DNA from: Marmoricola sp. OAE513
Lineage (GTDB): Bacteria > Actinomycetota > Actinomycetes > Propionibacteriales > Nocardioidaceae
Direction of reading: 5' to 3'
Length of the DNA stretch: 64,000 bases
Assembly: GCF_040546585.1 (NCBI RefSeq)
Contig: NZ_JBEPOC010000001.1
Location: 2,046,001 to 2,110,000, forward strand
Shown here: positions 62,191-64,000 of the stretch, piece after piece
How positions within the stretch are numbered: position 1 is the stretch's first letter
How the letters are laid out: each line of letters opens with the position of its first letter
Made by a program: the position numbers and the translations under genes
Notes under the pieces: generated by a model
Databases searched by the model: none
What the model saw: only the letters and a program-made list of their open reading frames with translations
Told to the model about the DNA's origin: nothing

Positions 62191-62228
62191 GCTACCTTCG
62201 AGTAACTTGGAGTTACACCTTAGGTAAC
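62191..62228. promoter_or_regulatory. Operator-like cluster upstream of etfD
   Basis: GCTACCTTCGAGTAAC (62191-62206) shares outer half-sites and length with the element before the acyl-CoA dehydrogenase. It overlaps GTAACT-TGG-AGTTAC (62202-62216), a perfect inverted repeat, and GTTAC...GTAAC (62212-62228). The rest of the 207-bp gap between etfD and the next gene shows nothing more. Confidence 0.5.
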
Positions 62229-62274
62229 CCTTACTGACCTGCGGTTTCGGTGGGGTTGGACTCGCGCGCGAGGG

Positions 62275-64000
62275 TCAGGACTTCCTGATCGTCGACACCG
62301 TGCCGGCCTTGGTGAACTTCACGGTCACCTTGCCGTTCTTGGTGCAGTACGTGTACTTCGACCCCAGCCGTCGGTGCGGCTGGCCGACGGTCTTGACGAC
62401 CTTCCACCAGCTCGCGCCCTTCTTGACCTTGGCCTTGATGAACTTCAGCGAGTGCTTGTGCGAGGGGCTGGTGCACGCGTCGGTCTTGACGCCGTACGCC
62501 CGCTCCCATGTCTGCAGGTAGGCCTCGGATCCGCGGTACATGTCCTTGACGATGCTCGGCCCGGCGATCATCTTCAGGTCCTGGAGCCAGTCCGGGTACA
62601 TGCCGTAGTGCGCGACGCCGTCCTTGTTGATGTCGTAGGTCCGCTTGCCGCTGACCTGCTTGTAGACCTTCACGCCGCCGAGTCCGGTGAACGGGTACTT
62701 CACCGGGTTCTTCACGTCCGCACCGCGAGCCGCACCCTGCGCGCCGAGACCGTTGATGTCCGCGCCGTAGCCGAACCCCCAGTAGGTCTTCGGGTTCACC
62801 CAGGTCAGGTGGCGCTTCCACTTCTCGACGAAGCCCTCGCTGTCGCCGGCGTACGGCGTGATGAAGCCCTTCTCGTCGTAGATCCGCGGGTAGGCGTCCG
62901 GTGTCGACCACGAGTGGCTGGACACCACGCCGGGGTAGCGCATCGTCTCGACGAGGTCGAGCGACTGCTTGCGGGCCTTGACGCTCATGTGGTCGGGGTC
63001 GAAGAGCATGTTCCGCTTCGCCATGCCCTTGATCGTCTCCGCGCCGAGCTCGGTCAGGCCGAGGGTGTTGCAGTGGTGCTTGGCCGGGTACACCGGGACC
63101 GCCGGCAGCGCGTCGATCACGCTCTGCGGCAGGGCCGCCTTGAGGGCACCGAACAGGGCGTCCTGGTTCGGCAGGATGTCGAGGTTCTGGTCGCGGTCGT
63201 GCACCTCGGGGTCGTTCGGCTTGCAGGTGGTCATCTTCCAGGCCGACCCGGTCTCCAGGATGTTGGCGGCGTTGACCAGGTTGCCGGTGGTGCCCTCGTC
63301 GCCGGCGACGCCCGCGAGCGCGTTGTCGAACTTGTTGACCAGCTCCATCTGGGTGACACCCATCTTGCGCACCTCGGTGAGCTGCTTCTCGATGGAGGCC
63401 TTCGTGCAGGTGGCCTTGCCCAGGTAGCGGTGGCAGCCGAACAGCACCGAGGTCTCGATGCCCATCACCACGGCGAGCTTGCCGGCGTTGACGACCTTGC
63501 GTGCCTGCACCGGGTTGGTGACGATCCGGTACCAGCCTTTGCCGGGACCACCGTGCTGCGCGTCGATGTAGTTCTCCAGCAGGTGCATGTCCTTGGCCTG
63601 CAGCCGGATCGAGGTCATGTCGTCGCAGGAGTTGCGCTTGATCGGGTAGATCGTGCAGAGCTGGTTGTTCTCGACCAGCAGGTTGACCAGAACCCGCTGC
63701 CCGGCCTGCCAGGACCGCTCCATCCACTTGTAGTAGGTGCCCTCGTGGGTGAGCGCGTCCGGCGCCGGCCAGCTCTTGAACGTGGGCCAACCCACCGGGT
63801 CGGAACCGGCCTCGCCGGAGAAGAACGACTCGACGGCACCGCTGGTGACCGCGTTGAGGTTCTCGCAGCCCTTGAGGGCGACCGTGACGCCCCACGGGGA
63901 CCACGGGCGACCGCAGTGCAGCTCGCCACCGAGGAACTCGAAGGCCATGCCGTGGGTGTGCGCGTCGACGGTGCCGCGGGTCTCCTGGATGCCGGTGGTC
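62275..64000 (-). CDS. Secreted amidohydrolase / membrane-dipeptidase-like protein (5' end outside window)
   Basis: The frame is open to the right edge; upstream of the Met at 63946-63948 it still reads GTVDAHTHG, a DxHxH-type metal-binding motif of TIM-barrel amidohydrolases/M19 dipeptidases, so the start lies beyond 64000. Further probable ligands: GGELHCGRPW, FDPDHMSVKAR and VSSHSWSTPD. The C-terminal ~70 residues (KAKVKKGASWWKVVKTVGQPHRRLGSKYTYC) look like a separate exported domain. Substrate unknown. Adjacent to etfD but probably a separate unit. Confidence 0.75.
   Translation of the reverse strand, partial: TTGIQETRGTVDAHTHGMAFEFLGGELHCGRPWSPWGVTVALKGCENLNAVTSGAVESFFSGEAGSDPVGWPTFKSWPAPDALTHEGTYYKWMERSWQAGQRVLVNLLVENNQLCTIYPIKRNSCDDMTSIRLQAKDMHLLENYIDAQHGGPGKGWYRIVTNPVQARKVVNAGKLAVVMGIETSVLFGCHRYLGKATCTKASIEKQLTEVRKMGVTQMELVNKFDNALAGVAGDEGTTGNLVNAANILETGSAWKMTTCKPNDPEVHDRDQNLDILPNQDALFGALKAALPQSVIDALPAVPVYPAKHHCNTLGLTELGAETIKGMAKRNMLFDPDHMSVKARKQSLDLVETMRYPGVVSSHSWSTPDAYPRIYDEKGFITPYAGDSEGFVEKWKRHLTWVNPKTYWGFGYGADINGLGAQGAARGADVKNPVKYPFTGLGGVKVYKQVSGKRTYDINKDGVAHYGMYPDWLQDLKMIAGPSIVKDMYRGSEAYLQTWERAYGVKTDACTSPSHKHSLKFIKAKVKKGASWWKVVKTVGQPHRRLGSKYTYCTKNGKVTVKFTKAGTVSTIRKS

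Noticed and set aside
62231-63904. Second long minus-strand frame over the amidohydrolase-like gene
   Set aside because: Gln/Arg/Gly-rich with no motif; the alternative frame carries the metal-binding motifs.

Overview
The window is high-GC DNA (about 70% G+C by eye) with GTG and TTG starts, dense ATGA/GTGA gene overlaps and mycothiol-linked gene families. This points to an actinobacterium. The gene set (mprA-mprB-pepD order, bkdABC, EtfD-type Fe-S reductase, fused acetyl-CoA carboxyltransferase, KstR-like box) and a recurrent short repeat around GGTCGTCGAGCCTGTCGAGA would suit Nocardioides or a relative; the genus is an inference. It looks like ordinary chromosome: I see no transposase, integrase, prophage or CRISPR array.

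Region by region. 1-6.5 kb: the end of a glycerophosphodiesterase-like gene, an FMN-binding protein, then a tightly coupled tyrosine catabolic operon (hppD-hmgA-fahA-amino-acid dehydrogenase) divergent from an Lrp/AsnC regulator. 6.5-11.3 kb: phenylalanine hydroxylase (phhA), a PhzE/TrpEG-type fused chorismate-amination enzyme and pabA-pabB. 11.3-17.8 kb: a glycosyltransferase, an XRE regulator divergent from a frameshifted SDR, a small secreted protein, an ECF sigma/anti-sigma pair and small hypothetical genes. 17.8-24.2 kb: mprA-mprB-pepD envelope stress module (minus strand), fructosamine kinase, LMW phosphatase, a small membrane protein and an EamA exporter. 24.4-27.4 kb: a candidate structured ncRNA with C-rich loops and an overlapping three-gene membrane/sensor-kinase operon. 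27.5-32.3 kb: another EamA exporter and bkdABC. 32.5-43.9 kb: secreted beta-propeller, steroid-type SDR with a KstR-like box, carboxyltransferase, two GNATs, a large secreted three-repeat protein with an HTH gene upstream, an SDR, a mycothiol-dependent isomerase-family protein and an SGNH hydrolase. 44-49 kb: a long acyl-CoA dehydrogenase, a sulfotransferase-like protein, an alpha/beta hydrolase and a DUF2461 protein. 48.6-51 kb: an arsenic island, arsI divergent from arsR-aquaporin-arsC, the last fused to a GNAT domain. 51-56.8 kb: secreted protein, tRNA-Gly(CCC), FKBP lipoprotein, SGNH hydrolase, dcd, and an RHH-regulator / DUF4097 / 35-residue-protein operon with three operator-like repeats. 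56.8-64 kb: a secreted CocE-type hydrolase, the EtfD Fe-S reductase with a seven-fold GSLFD tail, and an incomplete secreted amidohydrolase/dipeptidase-like gene.

How the genes work together: phhA, the amino-acid dehydrogenase, HppD, HmgA and FahA would take phenylalanine and tyrosine to fumarate and acetoacetate. BkdABC starts oxidation of branched-chain keto acids. The acyl-CoA dehydrogenase hands electrons to ETF and then to EtfD. A 16-bp element, GCTAC-N6-GTAAC, occurs upstream of the acyl-CoA dehydrogenase, EtfD and the CocE hydrolase and may mark a shared regulon.

Most worth testing: the GSLFD-repeat tail on EtfD, the C-rich-loop RNA at about 24.4-24.57 kb, the overlapping sensor operon whose middle protein has a phosphoacceptor-less DHp-like segment, the shared GCTAC-N6-GTAAC element, the RHH operon with its microprotein, and the three-repeat secreted protein.
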